From positions 1-64,000 of the forward strand of contig CAJLTE010000008.1 of the NCBI GenBank assembly GCA_905209435.1: 64,000 nucleotides of DNA, read 5' to 3'. Position 1 is the stretch's first letter. Each line of letters begins with the position of its first letter. Positions 1 through 8,806 of the stretch are shown one piece after another. The translations under genes were made by a program, and so were the position numbers. The notes under the pieces are model-generated. The model saw only the letters and a program-made list of their open reading frames with translations. It searched no databases and was not told the origin of the DNA. The DNA comes from an uncultured Blautia sp. Its GTDB lineage: Bacteria; Bacillota_A; Clostridia; Lachnospirales; Lachnospiraceae.

Positions 1-634
1 TACCAAGTTTCTTGGTAAGAAGACAGACGAATTTCATCATGATCATCGGTCCGATTGCTACACAGACATCATAATGTTTGCCTTCGTTTGTTACCAGATC
101 TTCAAGAGTCTTGGTAACCATACCGGAACGTCCGTAAGAACCATCATCTGTTGTAACATATAAATTGGAAACAGCACCAAGTTCTTTCTCAAGGATCACC
201 ATATCCTTTGTCTTGGAACCAAGGATTACGTCTGCTGTGATTCCATGCTCGTGCAGCCATTTAACCTGTGGGTAAACAGGTGCTGTACCAACACCACCGG
301 CAACGAATACCAGTTTCTTCTTCTTTAATTCTTCGATATCTTCGTGAACGAATTCGGATGGACATCCAAGAGGTCCTACGAAGTCGCGGAAAGAATCTCC
401 GGCTTTTAATTCGGACATCTTGATAGTAGATGCACCGATCTCCTGGAATACAATTGTAATTGTTCCCTCTTCACGGTCATAATCACAGATAGTAAGCGGG
501 ATTCTCTCGCCTTTCTCGTCCATCTTTACAATAATAAATTGTCCTGGCTGACAATGGCTTGCAACACGCGGTGCGTGTACAACCATAAGATGGATCTTAG
601 CTGCCAGTGTCTCAGCTTTTAAAATCTTATACAT
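1..634 (-). CDS. NfnA/SudB-type FAD/NAD(P)-binding oxidoreductase subunit (partial)
   Basis: About 211 N-terminal residues are visible and the gene runs off the left edge of the window. The start is an ATG at 632-634 with a GGAGG-type site just upstream. The translation begins MYKILKAETLA, then has a flavin-binding barrel (HQ..PGQF near residue 32) and a nucleotide-binding segment (FVAGGVGTAPVYPQ near residues 115-128). This order matches the small subunit of NADH-dependent ferredoxin:NADP oxidoreductase (NfnA), also annotated as sulfide dehydrogenase or dihydroorotate dehydrogenase electron-transfer subunit. Its usual partner, a GltA/NfnB-like flavoprotein, would lie outside the window. The family is well supported, but the choice among Nfn, Sud and PyrK-like roles is not settled by the sequence. 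Confidence 0.8.
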   Translation of the reverse strand, partial: MYKILKAETLAAKIHLMVVHAPRVASHCQPGQFIIVKMDEKGERIPLTICDYDREEGTITIVFQEIGASTIKMSELKAGDSFRDFVGPLGCPSEFVHEDIEELKKKKLVFVAGGVGTAPVYPQVKWLHEHGITADVILGSKTKDMVILEKELGAVSNLYVTTDDGSYGRSGMVTKTLEDLVTNEGKHYDVCVAIGPMIMMKFVCLLTKKLG

Positions 635-737
635 GGTTTTCCTCCTCGCAAATAATAACCTCTAATAATAATACGCCAAAAACTGACATATGGCAAGGGT
701 TGATTTCAAACATGTACAAGAAAATACAATAACACTT

Positions 738-1592
738 TTAGTGCCGGGCTTTTTTTTCTATCAGTTCATACAGTTTTGCCAGTGCTTCCTTAATTCCTCC
801 AACTTCATCGATCAATCCTTCTTTTACCGCATCTTTTCCCTCAAGCATGGTTCCTACATCCTTCACCAGCTGCGTTGTATCCAGCATCAGCTCTTCCAGG
901 CGCTGTTGGGACGCTTTGGAATGTTCTGAAATAAATGTAGTGATACGATCCTGGATTTTTTCCATATTCCGATAAGTCTGGGCAACTCCAATAAACATTC
1001 CGCTGGAGCGTACCGGATGGATCACCATTGTCGCACTTGGCACTACAAAAGAATAATCCGCAGAAACAGCCATAGGAACACCGATAGAATGCCCGCCTCC
1101 CAGAACCAGTGACACCGTAGGGATGCTCAGAGATGCAATCATCTCTGCAATAGCAAGACCTGCTTCCACATCTCCCCCTACTGTATTTAACAGGATCAGC
1201 AGCCCCTCTATTTCTTCATCATCCTCAATGATAGCAAGTTTCGGCAGTACATGTTCATATTTGGTCGTTTTAGAATGAGAAGGAGCAGATTCATGTCCTT
1301 CTACTTCTCCAATGATCGTCAGCAATTCCACTTTGTGTTTTCTGGAGTTACTGTCTAATACTACCTGTCCCATTTCTTTAATCTGTTCATTCTGGGTATC
1401 TTCCTTTTTCAGCTTCTGCTCTTTATTTTCGTTTTCCTCTCCATTCGCTGCTGTATCTTCATCTGCTAAATTTTCCACTGTTTTTTCATGCCGTTTATTC
1501 TGGTATCTGCACATTTCTGCATACTGATCCAGAACCCCCATTTCCTGATTTTCTGTTTCTGATCTTTTTTCGCTCTTTATAATGTCATGCAT
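738..1592 (-). CDS. tepA: TepA-like ClpP-family (sporulation-associated) serine protease
   Basis: This 284-residue protein has an acidic, low-complexity N-terminal extension (about 1-110) followed by a ClpP/crotonase-fold domain. The probable nucleophile is Ser169 (GGGHSIG) and the catalytic His is His192 (MVIHPV), the ClpP spacing. The GG of NTVGGDVEAG near residue 139 matches the substrate-binding strand. Length and the long N-terminus resemble TepA, a ClpP-like protein implicated in degrading spore proteins in Bacillus. There is no signal peptide, so it should be cytosolic. The ATG at 1590-1592 has a strong GGAGGT site, which sits inside a 10-bp hairpin stem (separate entry). It lies downstream of the rbs operon but has its own leader. 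Confidence 0.82.
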   Translation of the reverse strand: MHDIIKSEKRSETENQEMGVLDQYAEMCRYQNKRHEKTVENLADEDTAANGEENENKEQKLKKEDTQNEQIKEMGQVVLDSNSRKHKVELLTIIGEVEGHESAPSHSKTTKYEHVLPKLAIIEDDEEIEGLLILLNTVGGDVEAGLAIAEMIASLSIPTVSLVLGGGHSIGVPMAVSADYSFVVPSATMVIHPVRSSGMFIGVAQTYRNMEKIQDRITTFISEHSKASQQRLEELMLDTTQLVKDVGTMLEGKDAVKEGLIDEVGGIKEALAKLYELIEKKARH

Positions 1593-1595
1593 AAA

Positions 1596-1627
1596 AATAC
1601 CTCCAAGATTTTGCTCCTGGAGGTATT
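1596..1627 (-). promoter_or_regulatory. Hairpin enclosing the tepA ribosome-binding site
   Basis: A perfect 10-bp inverted repeat, AATACCTCCA (1596-1605) and TGGAGGTATT (1618-1627), encloses a 12-nt loop. In the minus-strand mRNA the 3' arm carries the GGAGGT ribosome-binding site 8 nt before the tepA start. Closing the stem would hide it. The pairing is read directly from sequence; a regulatory effect is inference. Confidence 0.6.
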
Positions 1628-1653
1628 ATGTATCATTTTTTTTTAATTATTCA

Positions 1654-1678
1654 TAACTGTTCCGTACTTTCACAGTTA
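1654..1678. repeat. 25-nt TTACTG-N13-CAGTAA-type palindromic repeat, copy 1
   Basis: TAACTG, 13 nt, CAGTTA in the spacer between rbsB and tepA. Four other intergenic sites (20782, 34840, 41893, 54441) have related arms; the first three of these keep the 13-nt loop length. Confidence 0.45.
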
Positions 1679-1725
1679 CCATTATTTTTCTTCCATACAC
1701 GCTTTTAGATTTTTCCTTATCTTTT

Positions 1726-2670
1726 TTATTCCGCACTGTCTTTTGTAACCAGTTTTACTTCTACAGGAATAGACTTCTCAACAGTCTCTCCGTCTGCCAG
1801 AGTAATAGCTGTATCTACCGCAGTTTTACCCATCTGATCTGGCTGCTGTGCCACTGTTGCAAGCATTTTACCTGCTTTTACAGCTGCAACTGCATCATCT
1901 GTAGCATCAAATCCAACAACTTTGATATCTTTTCCGGTTGCCGCAATTGCCTCTAATGCGCCAAGTGCCATTTCGTCATTGTGCGCAAAGACACCCTTGA
2001 TAGAACCATCAGCCTGAAGCAGGTTTTCCATAACAGTCATTCCTGTTGCACGATTAAAGTCTGCTGTCTGGCTTCCTGTTACTTCCAGTTTTTCATCAGC
2101 CACTTCATGGAAGCCGGCACCTCTGTCGATAGTTGCAGACGCTCCGGTTGTTCCCTGAAGTTCTGCTACAGGTGCTCCTTCTCCAATTGTTTCTACAAGA
2201 TATTCTGTTGCCATTCTGGCACCTGCCACGTTGTCGGATGCGATCTGACAGTCTACGTCAACACCGTTTACAACACGGTCTACGGAAATAACTTTGATTC
2301 CCTTTGAAATTGCATCTTTCACTGCCGGAGCTACTGCGTCAGAGTCTACCGGGTTTACGATCAGAACAGATACATTTCTGGAGATCAGGTCTTCTACGTC
2401 ATTGGTCTGTTTTGCAGCGTCATCACCGGCATCAACAGTGATCAATTCCTCGCCTTTTTCCTCTGCTTCTGCCTCTGCACCCTCTGCAAGGCTTACAAAG
2501 AACGGATTATTCAGCGTAGATACAGATAATCCGATTGCTCCGTTTCCTACTACTCCATTCTCACCGGTTTCAGCAGTTCCCTCACCGTCAATAGTGATGA
2601 TCTGGCATCCTGCTGTGGAAGATAACATCGCACATGCAGCTGTCAGAGCCACAATCTTCTTTATTTTCAT
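1726..2670 (-). CDS. rbsB: Ribose ABC transporter substrate-binding lipoprotein RbsB
   Basis: This 314-residue protein starts with a lipoprotein signal peptide ending in the lipobox STAGC (Cys22), so it should be anchored outside the membrane. The rest is a periplasmic-binding-protein-1 fold: NNPFFVSLAEGAE near residue 55, SVDRVVNGVDVDC in the middle, and FAHNDEMALGALEAI plus VVGFDATDDAV in the C-terminal half, all typical of RbsB. It is the last gene of rbsRKDACB and is separated from rbsC by 185 bp containing a GC-rich hairpin. The start is supported by AGGAGGG 9 nt upstream. Ribose is the expected ligand because of rbsD and rbsK in the same operon. Confidence 0.93.
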   Translation of the reverse strand: MKIKKIVALTAACAMLSSTAGCQIITIDGEGTAETGENGVVGNGAIGLSVSTLNNPFFVSLAEGAEAEAEEKGEELITVDAGDDAAKQTNDVEDLISRNVSVLIVNPVDSDAVAPAVKDAISKGIKVISVDRVVNGVDVDCQIASDNVAGARMATEYLVETIGEGAPVAELQGTTGASATIDRGAGFHEVADEKLEVTGSQTADFNRATGMTVMENLLQADGSIKGVFAHNDEMALGALEAIAATGKDIKVVGFDATDDAVAAVKAGKMLATVAQQPDQMGKTAVDTAITLADGETVEKSIPVEVKLVTKDSAE

Positions 2671-2735
2671 TTCGAAATCCCTCCTGTATATTCAAATCTC
2701 TTATATTTAGTTTCTCAGACTGCCGCCAAATATCC

Positions 2736-2749
2736 CCCGGCAGTCCGGG
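2736..2749 (-). promoter_or_regulatory. Intercistronic GC hairpin between rbsC and rbsB
   Basis: CCCGG-CAGT-CCGGG is the only GC-rich hairpin in the 185-bp rbsC-rbsB gap and has no U-run after it. Such hairpins often protect or separate mRNA of highly expressed binding-protein genes; that role is inferred here. Confidence 0.35.
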
Positions 2750-2855
2750 TATGTAATCATTCATCATCCGGAAATACTCCATATGATCAACTGACAAATT
2801 ACATTCCTGCCAGTAATCATAATTGTGTCCACCAAATATTTACGCTATGCCTCAA

Positions 2856-3797
2856 TTAACGGTTTCTGTCAGAAAGTACAGCGATCAGAATAACAATACC
2901 TTTTACCACATCCTGATAGTAAGAAGAAATACCAAGGATGTTCATACCATTATTTAAAACTGCGATGATCAGAACACCGATCAGAGTTCCCTGGATCTTA
3001 CCGCGTCCACCACTCATACTTGTTCCGCCAAGTGCTGTTGCTGCGATGGCATCCATCTCATATCCGTCACCCAGAGTCGGCTGAGCAGAATTCAGTCTGG
3101 AGAGAAGGATCAGACCGGAAAGAGCAGACATGAAACCGGAAATTCCATAAACGATAATTTTTGTTTTATCAATATCAACGCCTGCAAGACGTGCACATTT
3201 ACTGTTACTTCCTGTTGCATAGATACGTCTTCCGAATGTTGTTTTGTTCAGCATAAAGTAGAAAGCGATAAATGCAAGTACAAAAAGGATTACAGGGATT
3301 GGAATACGGAAGATGTTTCCCTTTCCTACCAGCTTCAGTGCAAAGCTGTCACCAAGGTTAGAAATTGGTTTTCCATCCATAAAGATCATAGTTAATCCGC
3401 GGTAAACAGTCATTGTTACAAGAGTTGCGATGAATGCCTGTAAACGACCTTTTGTAACAAGAATACCACTGACAAGGCCAAGACCTGTACCAATTACCAG
3501 GGCAAGGATCATTGCAGGTACAACCGGAAATCCGCTTGCGATCATTCCCGCGCAGAGTGCAGTGGACAGACCCAGGATAGAACCAACAGACAGATCGATT
3601 GCATCTGTCAGGATTACGCATGTCATACCAAATGCGATAAATCCGTTAATAGAAGACTGTCTTAACAGTGATAAAAAGTTACTCCATGTGCGGAATTCCG
3701 GACTTGCAATACCGATCCCCACAACAAGAACGACCAGTGCGATAAATGCACCATATTCCTGAATATATTCAGATACGCTTTTTTTCTTAGTTTCCAT
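2856..3797 (-). CDS. rbsC: Ribose ABC transporter permease RbsC
   Basis: This 313-residue, strongly hydrophobic membrane protein belongs to the BPD_transp_2 family. It has the family features ITDAIDLSVGSILGLS near residue 64 and ALGGTSMSGGRGKIQGT near residue 257. It forms the membrane channel that works with RbsA and RbsB. The ATG shares one base with the rbsA stop codon (TAATG), so the two are translationally coupled, and GGGAGGT lies upstream within rbsA. Length and topology are normal for RbsC. Confidence 0.93.
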   Translation of the reverse strand: METKKKSVSEYIQEYGAFIALVVLVVGIGIASPEFRTWSNFLSLLRQSSINGFIAFGMTCVILTDAIDLSVGSILGLSTALCAGMIASGFPVVPAMILALVIGTGLGLVSGILVTKGRLQAFIATLVTMTVYRGLTMIFMDGKPISNLGDSFALKLVGKGNIFRIPIPVILFVLAFIAFYFMLNKTTFGRRIYATGSNSKCARLAGVDIDKTKIIVYGISGFMSALSGLILLSRLNSAQPTLGDGYEMDAIAATALGGTSMSGGRGKIQGTLIGVLIIAVLNNGMNILGISSYYQDVVKGIVILIAVLSDRNR

Positions 3798-5281
3798 TAA
3801 ATTGTACCTCCCGTAGCCAATGTCATTACTCTTTCCTGATTTGCTTCCTCATAGGAAATGATTCCTCTTACTTCACCCTCACGGACAACCATAATGTTGT
3901 CGCTCATTCCAAGTACCTCCGGCAGTTCTGAAGATACCATAATAATGGCAACTCCCTGCGCAGCCAGTTTATTGATAATATTGTAAATCTCTTTCTTTGC
4001 TCCGATATCCACACCTCTGGTAGGCTCATCCAGGATCAGGATTTTCGGATTTGTAAGAATCCATTTTGCAAGAACAACTTTCTGCTGGTTACCACCACTT
4101 AAGTTGTTGCATTCATGGAACGGTCCGAAACACTTGATATGCAGATCTTTGATTGCCTCTGCTACCATATCTTTCTCTGCCTCTTTTGAAATCACGGAAG
4201 ACTTGGAAATACGTCCCAGGTTACAGAGAGAAATATTCTCCCGGATACTCTTATCAAGCATCAGTCCTTCTGTTTTTCTGTCCTCTGTGATAAATCCGAT
4301 TCCATGCTCCATTGCCTGGCGCGGATTGGAAATCTTTACTTCTTTTCCGTCAATCTCAATCGTACCACTCTCATAAGAAAGATTGCCAAAGATTGCCTGC
4401 ATGATCTCCGTTCTTCCTGCACCCATCAGGCCGGAAACTCCAAGCACCTCACCTGCACGTACAGAAAAGCTTACATCATGGAAAGTTCCTTTTCTGGTCA
4501 GCCCTTTTACTTTCAGAACTTCTTTGCCGATTTTTACATCTCTGGATGGATAGCGCTCGCCGATCTCACGTCCGATCATCATTTTGACAATCTCGTTCAT
4601 ATTCGTTTCCGGAATATTCTTGACTCCGATATAAGAACCGTCACGCAAAACTGTAATTCTATCACACAGTTCAAAAATCTCCTCCATGCGGTGTGAAATG
4701 TAAACCATAGACACACCCTTCTTTCTCAGAGATTCAATTACCTTAAACAGAGCTACTGTTTCACTCTGTGTCAGAGCTGCTGTCGGCTCATCCATGATAA
4801 TAACCTTCGCATCTGCCATCAGCGCCTTGCAGATTTCCACCATCTGCTGCTGGCCTACAGAAAGTTCAGACATCACTGTCTTAGGAGAAATATTTACCCC
4901 CAGAGTATTCAGTGCTTCCTGCGCCTTCTTCTGCATTGCTTTCTTGTCACAGATTCCGAATTTTCCATGGATTTCTTTTCCCATGAACAGGTTCTCCTCT
5001 ACTGTCAGATCAAACATAACGTTTAACTCCTGATAGATAAATACGATACCTGCTTTCTCTGCTTCCTGCGGATTCTTATAATTTACTTCTTTTCCGTCAA
5101 CAAGCACAGTTCCTGCATCTTTGGTGTAAACACCGGTAAGAATTTTCATCAGAGTAGATTTACCGGCACCGTTTTCCCCCATCAGTGCATGAACCTCGCC
5201 GCTCTCCAGTGTGAAGCCAGCCTGCTTCAGAACCTGGTTGGAACCGAATGATTTATCGATTCCCCGCATCTCAATTCGCAT
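3797..5281 (-). CDS. rbsA: Ribose ABC transporter ATPase RbsA (two ABC domains)
   Basis: This 494-residue protein carries two ABC modules, as in other sugar importers of the CUT2 class. The first has Walker [10 protein letters not shown] (residues 35-43), signature LSVGQQQ and Walker [12 protein letters not shown]. The second has a degenerate Walker A ([10 protein letters not shown]), signature LSGGNQQK and Walker [13 protein letters not shown]. Such asymmetry is usual for RbsA. It powers import through RbsC. It follows rbsD by 21 bp and overlaps rbsC by one base. Confidence 0.94.
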   Translation of the reverse strand: MRIEMRGIDKSFGSNQVLKQAGFTLESGEVHALMGENGAGKSTLMKILTGVYTKDAGTVLVDGKEVNYKNPQEAEKAGIVFIYQELNVMFDLTVEENLFMGKEIHGKFGICDKKAMQKKAQEALNTLGVNISPKTVMSELSVGQQQMVEICKALMADAKVIIMDEPTAALTQSETVALFKVIESLRKKGVSMVYISHRMEEIFELCDRITVLRDGSYIGVKNIPETNMNEIVKMMIGREIGERYPSRDVKIGKEVLKVKGLTRKGTFHDVSFSVRAGEVLGVSGLMGAGRTEIMQAIFGNLSYESGTIEIDGKEVKISNPRQAMEHGIGFITEDRKTEGLMLDKSIRENISLCNLGRISKSSVISKEAEKDMVAEAIKDLHIKCFGPFHECNNLSGGNQQKVVLAKWILTNPKILILDEPTRGVDIGAKKEIYNIINKLAAQGVAIIMVSSELPEVLGMSDNIMVVREGEVRGIISYEEANQERVMTLATGGTI

Positions 5282-5302
5282 TATTTTTGCCCCCTTTTAC
5301 TT

Positions 5303-5725
5303 TTATCCGAAAATACAGCCTGACTGTAGAATGATATTCGCATAAGGAGTTGTCTCTCCGCTGCGGATCACCGCTTTACAGTTCTCTGTTTTCTTTTTTA
5401 ATTCTGTATGTGATACAAATTCAACTTCTGCTTTCTGTCCTGTTTCCTGCTCAATTTCTTTAAACAACTGCTCGATCTGCGCAAGCATTTCCGGATTCCG
5501 TTCACGAATTTCCTTTGCGAGTACAATTTTTTCAATCTTCATGTCTTTTGAAACCGGTTTCAAAACGTCCATAAAAGATGGTTTTCCAAATTCAAGTGCA
5601 AGGTCAATTCTCTCTGTTGTGTCCGGTACCGGCAGACCGCAGTCACCGATAGCAAGAGTATCGGTATGTCCCATATAGGCCAATACTCTTGCAATATCAC
5701 TGTTTAAAATTCCAAGTCGTTTCAT
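5303..5725 (-). CDS. rbsD: D-ribose pyranase RbsD
   Basis: This 140-residue protein matches the RbsD/FucU mutarotase family, which interconverts beta-pyranose and beta-furanose ribose so RbsK can use it. The catalytic His20 (YMGHTDTLAIGDCGLP) is present, and the C-terminal PYANIILQSGCIFG matches the family's substrate-contact end. The start lies one base after the rbsK stop. A perfect 20-bp palindrome inside the gene (5546-5565) fits a cre or LacI-type operator (separate entry). Confidence 0.93.
   Translation of the reverse strand: MKRLGILNSDIARVLAYMGHTDTLAIGDCGLPVPDTTERIDLALEFGKPSFMDVLKPVSKDMKIEKIVLAKEIRERNPEMLAQIEQLFKEIEQETGQKAEVEFVSHTELKKKTENCKAVIRSGETTPYANIILQSGCIFG
5546..5565. promoter_or_regulatory. 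Perfect palindrome inside rbsD matching a cre/LacI-family operator
   Basis: Ten-base arms TTTTGAAACC and GGTTTCAAAA meet with no spacer. Its core fits the published cre consensus TGWAANCGNTNWCA at every fixed position. It also shares GAAAC/GTTTC arms with the palindrome at the rbsR promoter. CcpA or RbsR binding is inference. Confidence 0.5.
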
Positions 5726-5726
5726 C

Positions 5727-6614
5727 TTATTTATTTAACTCCTTTTCAACTTCTTCTCGTGTCGGCATTCCTGTCTGTGCTCCAAACTTCTCTGTGGAAA
5801 GGCTTGCAGCTGTGTTTGCAAAACGAAGTGCACTTTCCAGATCAGCATTCTCTGCAAGCATGGTACAAAATGCGCCGTTTAATGTATCACCGGCTCCTGT
5901 TGTATCTGCAACTTTTGCAGGACGAACTGGTACATGAACAATTGTTCCGTCTTTTTTCGCTGCCGCTACACCATCAGATCCAAGTGTGATCACAAGTTTC
6001 TCAGGATATGTTTTCAATAATTCTTCTGTATTTGTATCTGCTCCAAACAAAATCTTAGCCTCATGTTCGTTTGGTGTCAGCCATGTGATCTTTTCCAGAA
6101 CTTCTTTCTTTACTTCTCTTGCAGGAGCAGGATTTAATACTACTTTGATTCCATTCTCATGGCAGATATTTACTACATATTCTACTGTTTCCGCCGGAAT
6201 CTCATGCTGCATAACCACATAATCGGATTTCAGCAGATCCTCTTTAATATTGTCAATGTATTCGCAGTCAACTTTTCCGTTGGCACCAGCAACTACAATA
6301 ATTGTATTGTCATTCTCACCTACTGTAATGATAGCCAGTCCTGTAGGTACGCCTGCAAGCTTTCTGATGTTTCCTGTCTTAACCCCGTTCTTTGCAAGAT
6401 TATCGATCAACGCCTGTCCGTTACTGTCATCTCCTACACATCCGAACATCTCTACATCTGCACCAAGTCTTGCCATGGCAACTGCCTGGTTTGCACCTTT
6501 TCCGCCAGGGATGTAGCTTAAAGTATCGCCCTGAAGTGTTTCACCCTTCAGCGGGATTCTTTCTGCAGTTACTGTCTGGTCCATGTTGATGCTTCCTACT
6601 ACTGAGATTTTCAT
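5727..6614 (-). CDS. rbsK: Ribokinase RbsK
   Basis: This 295-residue PfkB-family kinase phosphorylates ribose at O5. The N-terminal signature GSINMDQ and GGKGANQAVA (residues 37-46) and the C-terminal signature DTTGAGDTLNG with catalytic Asp243 are intact. Length is typical of ribokinase. The ATG at 6612-6614 has AGGAGGAAG upstream. It lies 178 bp after rbsR and 1 bp before rbsD, so it is the first structural gene of the operon. I see no clear separate promoter in the rbsR-rbsK gap. Confidence 0.94.
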   Translation of the reverse strand: MKISVVGSINMDQTVTAERIPLKGETLQGDTLSYIPGGKGANQAVAMARLGADVEMFGCVGDDSNGQALIDNLAKNGVKTGNIRKLAGVPTGLAIITVGENDNTIIVVAGANGKVDCEYIDNIKEDLLKSDYVVMQHEIPAETVEYVVNICHENGIKVVLNPAPAREVKKEVLEKITWLTPNEHEAKILFGADTNTEELLKTYPEKLVITLGSDGVAAAKKDGTIVHVPVRPAKVADTTGAGDTLNGAFCTMLAENADLESALRFANTAASLSTEKFGAQTGMPTREEVEKELNK

Positions 6615-6767
6615 GTTCTCTTCCTCCTTGTATTTATTACCATATAATTGTTATTTTTCTATAAATAATTTATTCCCATCAAGCAAGTCCTATATAATCA
6701 CGAAAACAATACACAATGGATTGGAATTCGTCTCACCAGGACAACACCTGTTTCTTCTGATACATTT

Positions 6768-6783
6768 CGAATATCCGCTTGAC
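6768..6783 (-). repeat. Dispersed repeat box A (TCAAGCRGATATTCGCAAT family), rbsR-rbsK gap
   Basis: On the minus strand this reads TCAAGCGGATATTCGA, matching the box found at 17898, 31755, 54625 and 58316 and, with differences, at 14403 and 20038. It lies in the spacer just after rbsR. Confidence 0.5.
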
Positions 6784-6792
6784 TCGCATGCC

Positions 6793-7776
6793 CTATTTCA
6801 TAATCGTCGTTTCTCTTTTTATTAAAGTTACCGAGAATTTATTTACCCTTGTCACTTCGGTTCCAGTTGCATAATTGATAATACACTGTACTGCCGTTTT
6901 TCCCATATCTTCGATCGGCTGTCGGATTGTAGTCAGCTCCGGTGTCATCAGATGTGCCAGTGCCACATTATCAAATCCTATGATCTGCACATCCTCCGGA
7001 ATCTGATATCCATGACGCCTCAGGACTTTGAATACAGAAATCGCTACCATATCATTACAGGAAATAATTCCGTCAACTGCCGGATATTTCTGAAGAATCT
7101 CCTCAGCTACCTGCTGTCCCTGCTCGAAACTGTATTCACATTCCAGGTTCTGGACTTCCCGTCCGTACTGTTTACAGGTATCTACATATCCTCGATATCT
7201 GTCTCTGGCACTGGAATACTTCTGTGGTCCGGAGATATTTACGATATTTCTGCAGCCACACTGAATCAGATGTCTGGCAGCCAGCTTTCCACCTTCATAA
7301 TGATCAGCTTCCACGAAAGCCAGTTCTCCATCTGCATGAATACGTCTGTCCACGACCACCACTGGAATGCCGCAGTCTTTAACTTCCGCGTCGATTTCCT
7401 CGTTATTAGTCATAAGGATAATCCCGTCTGCATTCATTCTGGAAAGCATTCGGATACTCTCTTTTTCTTTCTCAGGTTTATTTTCAGAATAACACAACGT
7501 CATCCTATATCCCCGGGCATATGCCTCGCCTTCAATTGATCTGGCCATTTCCGTAAAGAATGGATTCTCAATATCCGGTGCAATTACACCAATGATCCTT
7601 GATGATTTTTTAAACAGGGAACGGGCAACTTCATTGGGCTTGAAACCCGTTTCAGAGATAGCATTTAAAACCCTCTGCATTTTTTCTTCATCTACTTTTG
7701 CTGTTCCATTCATTACCCTGGATACTGTAGAAGGAGAAACTCCTGCCAGTTTTGCTACATCTCGAATACTTGTCAT
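6793..7776 (-). CDS. rbsR: LacI-family ribose operon repressor RbsR
   Basis: The 327-residue protein has a LacI helix-turn-helix at its N-terminus (MTSIRDVAKLAGVSPSTVSR) and a sugar-binding domain (RIIGVIAPDIENPFF near residue 60, IIGFDNVALAHLMTPELTT near residue 280). The open frame extends to 7827, but the ATG at 7774-7776 fits the family start and has GGAGG 9 nt before it. The longer frame would also cover the operator. It heads rbsRKDACB, the same order as in Bacillus subtilis, and is probably autoregulated through the palindrome at 7812-7827. Confidence 0.92.
   Translation of the reverse strand: MTSIRDVAKLAGVSPSTVSRVMNGTAKVDEEKMQRVLNAISETGFKPNEVARSLFKKSSRIIGVIAPDIENPFFTEMARSIEGEAYARGYRMTLCYSENKPEKEKESIRMLSRMNADGIILMTNNEEIDAEVKDCGIPVVVVDRRIHADGELAFVEADHYEGGKLAARHLIQCGCRNIVNISGPQKYSSARDRYRGYVDTCKQYGREVQNLECEYSFEQGQQVAEEILQKYPAVDGIISCNDMVAISVFKVLRRHGYQIPEDVQIIGFDNVALAHLMTPELTTIRQPIEDMGKTAVQCIINYATGTEVTRVNKFSVTLIKRETTIMK
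7640..7655. promoter_or_regulatory. Auxiliary operator-like palindrome inside rbsR
   Basis: TTGAAACCCGTTTCAG is identical to the promoter operator except for the last base, and lies about 172 bp away inside rbsR. The spacing would allow a DNA loop between two repressor dimers. It may be fortuitous, since it encodes a plausible peptide (SETGFKP). Confidence 0.4.
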
Positions 7777-7811
7777 TCCCGGTCGCCTCCTGTTGTTGTG
7801 TATTTTTTCTT

Positions 7812-7827
7812 TTGAAACCCGTTTCAA
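7812..7827. promoter_or_regulatory. RbsR operator at the rbs promoter
   Basis: TTGAAAC-CC-GTTTCAA is a perfect inverted repeat with 7-bp arms. It starts about 9 bp downstream of the -10 box, covering the expected transcription start region, where a LacI-family repressor would block initiation. It resembles cre but differs from that consensus at a central base. Confidence 0.7.
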
Positions 7828-7836
7828 GATGGTTTC

Positions 7837-7864
7837 ATTATATCATTTCCACAATCAATGTCAA
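7837..7864 (-). promoter_or_regulatory. Consensus sigma-A promoter of the rbs operon
   Basis: On the minus strand TTGACA (7859-7864) is followed by 16 bp and TATAAT (7837-7842). Both hexamers are perfect. Transcription would begin near the 7812-7827 operator and read rbsRKDACB. Confidence 0.8.
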
Positions 7865-7957
7865 TGTGGTTTTCAGTTAAAAATGCTTTTCAGCGTTTAT
7901 TACAGATTTAAGATGTACAATTTGTGCAATATATCCGATAAATCTTCATTCTCTATA

Positions 7958-8017
7958 ACAAAAAATGACCTTTTTCATACGCTGGCCATCTTAGCCATAC
8001 ATACGAAAAAGATCATT
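7958..8017 (-). terminator. Rho-independent terminator of yebC
   Basis: Arms 7964-7976 and 8005-8017 form a 13-bp stem with one imperfect pair, followed on the minus strand by a T-rich run (7958-7965). It lies 25 bp past the yebC stop. Confidence 0.65.
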
Positions 8018-8041
8018 CTCTCATTCATCAATGTTATTTAA

Positions 8042-8770
8042 TCATTCGTTCCAGTTTGTCCACACATCTGTCACGTCGTCGTCCTCATCTAACAGATCCA
8101 GTGTTCTCTGAAGATCTTTAAGTGCCTGCTCATCTGTAAGATCTACATATGTCTGAGGAATCATGGCAACCTGAGCTTCAGCGATCGGAGCTCCTGCTTT
8201 CTCAATTTCCTCGCGAACTGCGCTGAAATCATCCGGTGCTGTAAGTACTTCATAGCTGTCTTCTTCTTCATTGAAGTCCTCTGCGCCTGCATCCAGAGCC
8301 AGCATCATCAGTTCATCAGCATCCATTTCACATTCTTCTTTATCAATAATGATCTGGCCTTTCTGATCAAACATATAGGATACACATCCCTGAGTACCAA
8401 TGCTGCCGTTACCTTTTGTAAATGCATTACGTACATTACCTGCTGTACGGTTCTTATTGTCTGTCAGAGTCTCAACGATGATAGCTACGCCGTTCGGACC
8501 ATATCCTTCGTATACAGCTTTTTCATAGTTATCTGCAGAATCAGCACCAGCTGCCTTCTTAATACCACGTTCGATAGTATCATTCGGCATATTGTTTGCT
8601 TTTGCTTTTGCAATTACATCACGAAGCTTGCTGTTATTGTTCGGATCCGGACCGCCAGCTTTAACAGCCATAACCAGCTCACGTCCGATTACTGTAAAGA
8701 TTTTACCTTTCTTTGCATCGTTTTTCTCTTTCTTATGCTTAATGTTCGCAAATTTTGAATGTCCTGACAT
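8042..8770 (-). CDS. yebC: YebC/PmpR-family protein
   Basis: This 242-residue protein begins MSGHSKFANIKHKKEKND and contains GRELVMAVKAGGPDPNNN, the standard YebC opening. The acidic C-terminal domain ends DLLDEDDDVTDVWTNW. The family was annotated as transcriptional regulators; more recent work links members to translation through proline stretches, so the exact role is not fixed by sequence. AGGAGAAAAG supports the ATG at 8770. It appears monocistronic, with its own terminator. Confidence 0.93.
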   Translation of the reverse strand: MSGHSKFANIKHKKEKNDAKKGKIFTVIGRELVMAVKAGGPDPNNNSKLRDVIAKAKANNMPNDTIERGIKKAAGADSADNYEKAVYEGYGPNGVAIIVETLTDNKNRTAGNVRNAFTKGNGSIGTQGCVSYMFDQKGQIIIDKEECEMDADELMMLALDAGAEDFNEEEDSYEVLTAPDDFSAVREEIEKAGAPIAEAQVAMIPQTYVDLTDEQALKDLQRTLDLLDEDDDVTDVWTNWNE

Positions 8771-8806
8771 CTTTCTTTTCTCCTTTTGTTAAAATATTTT
8801 GTAACA

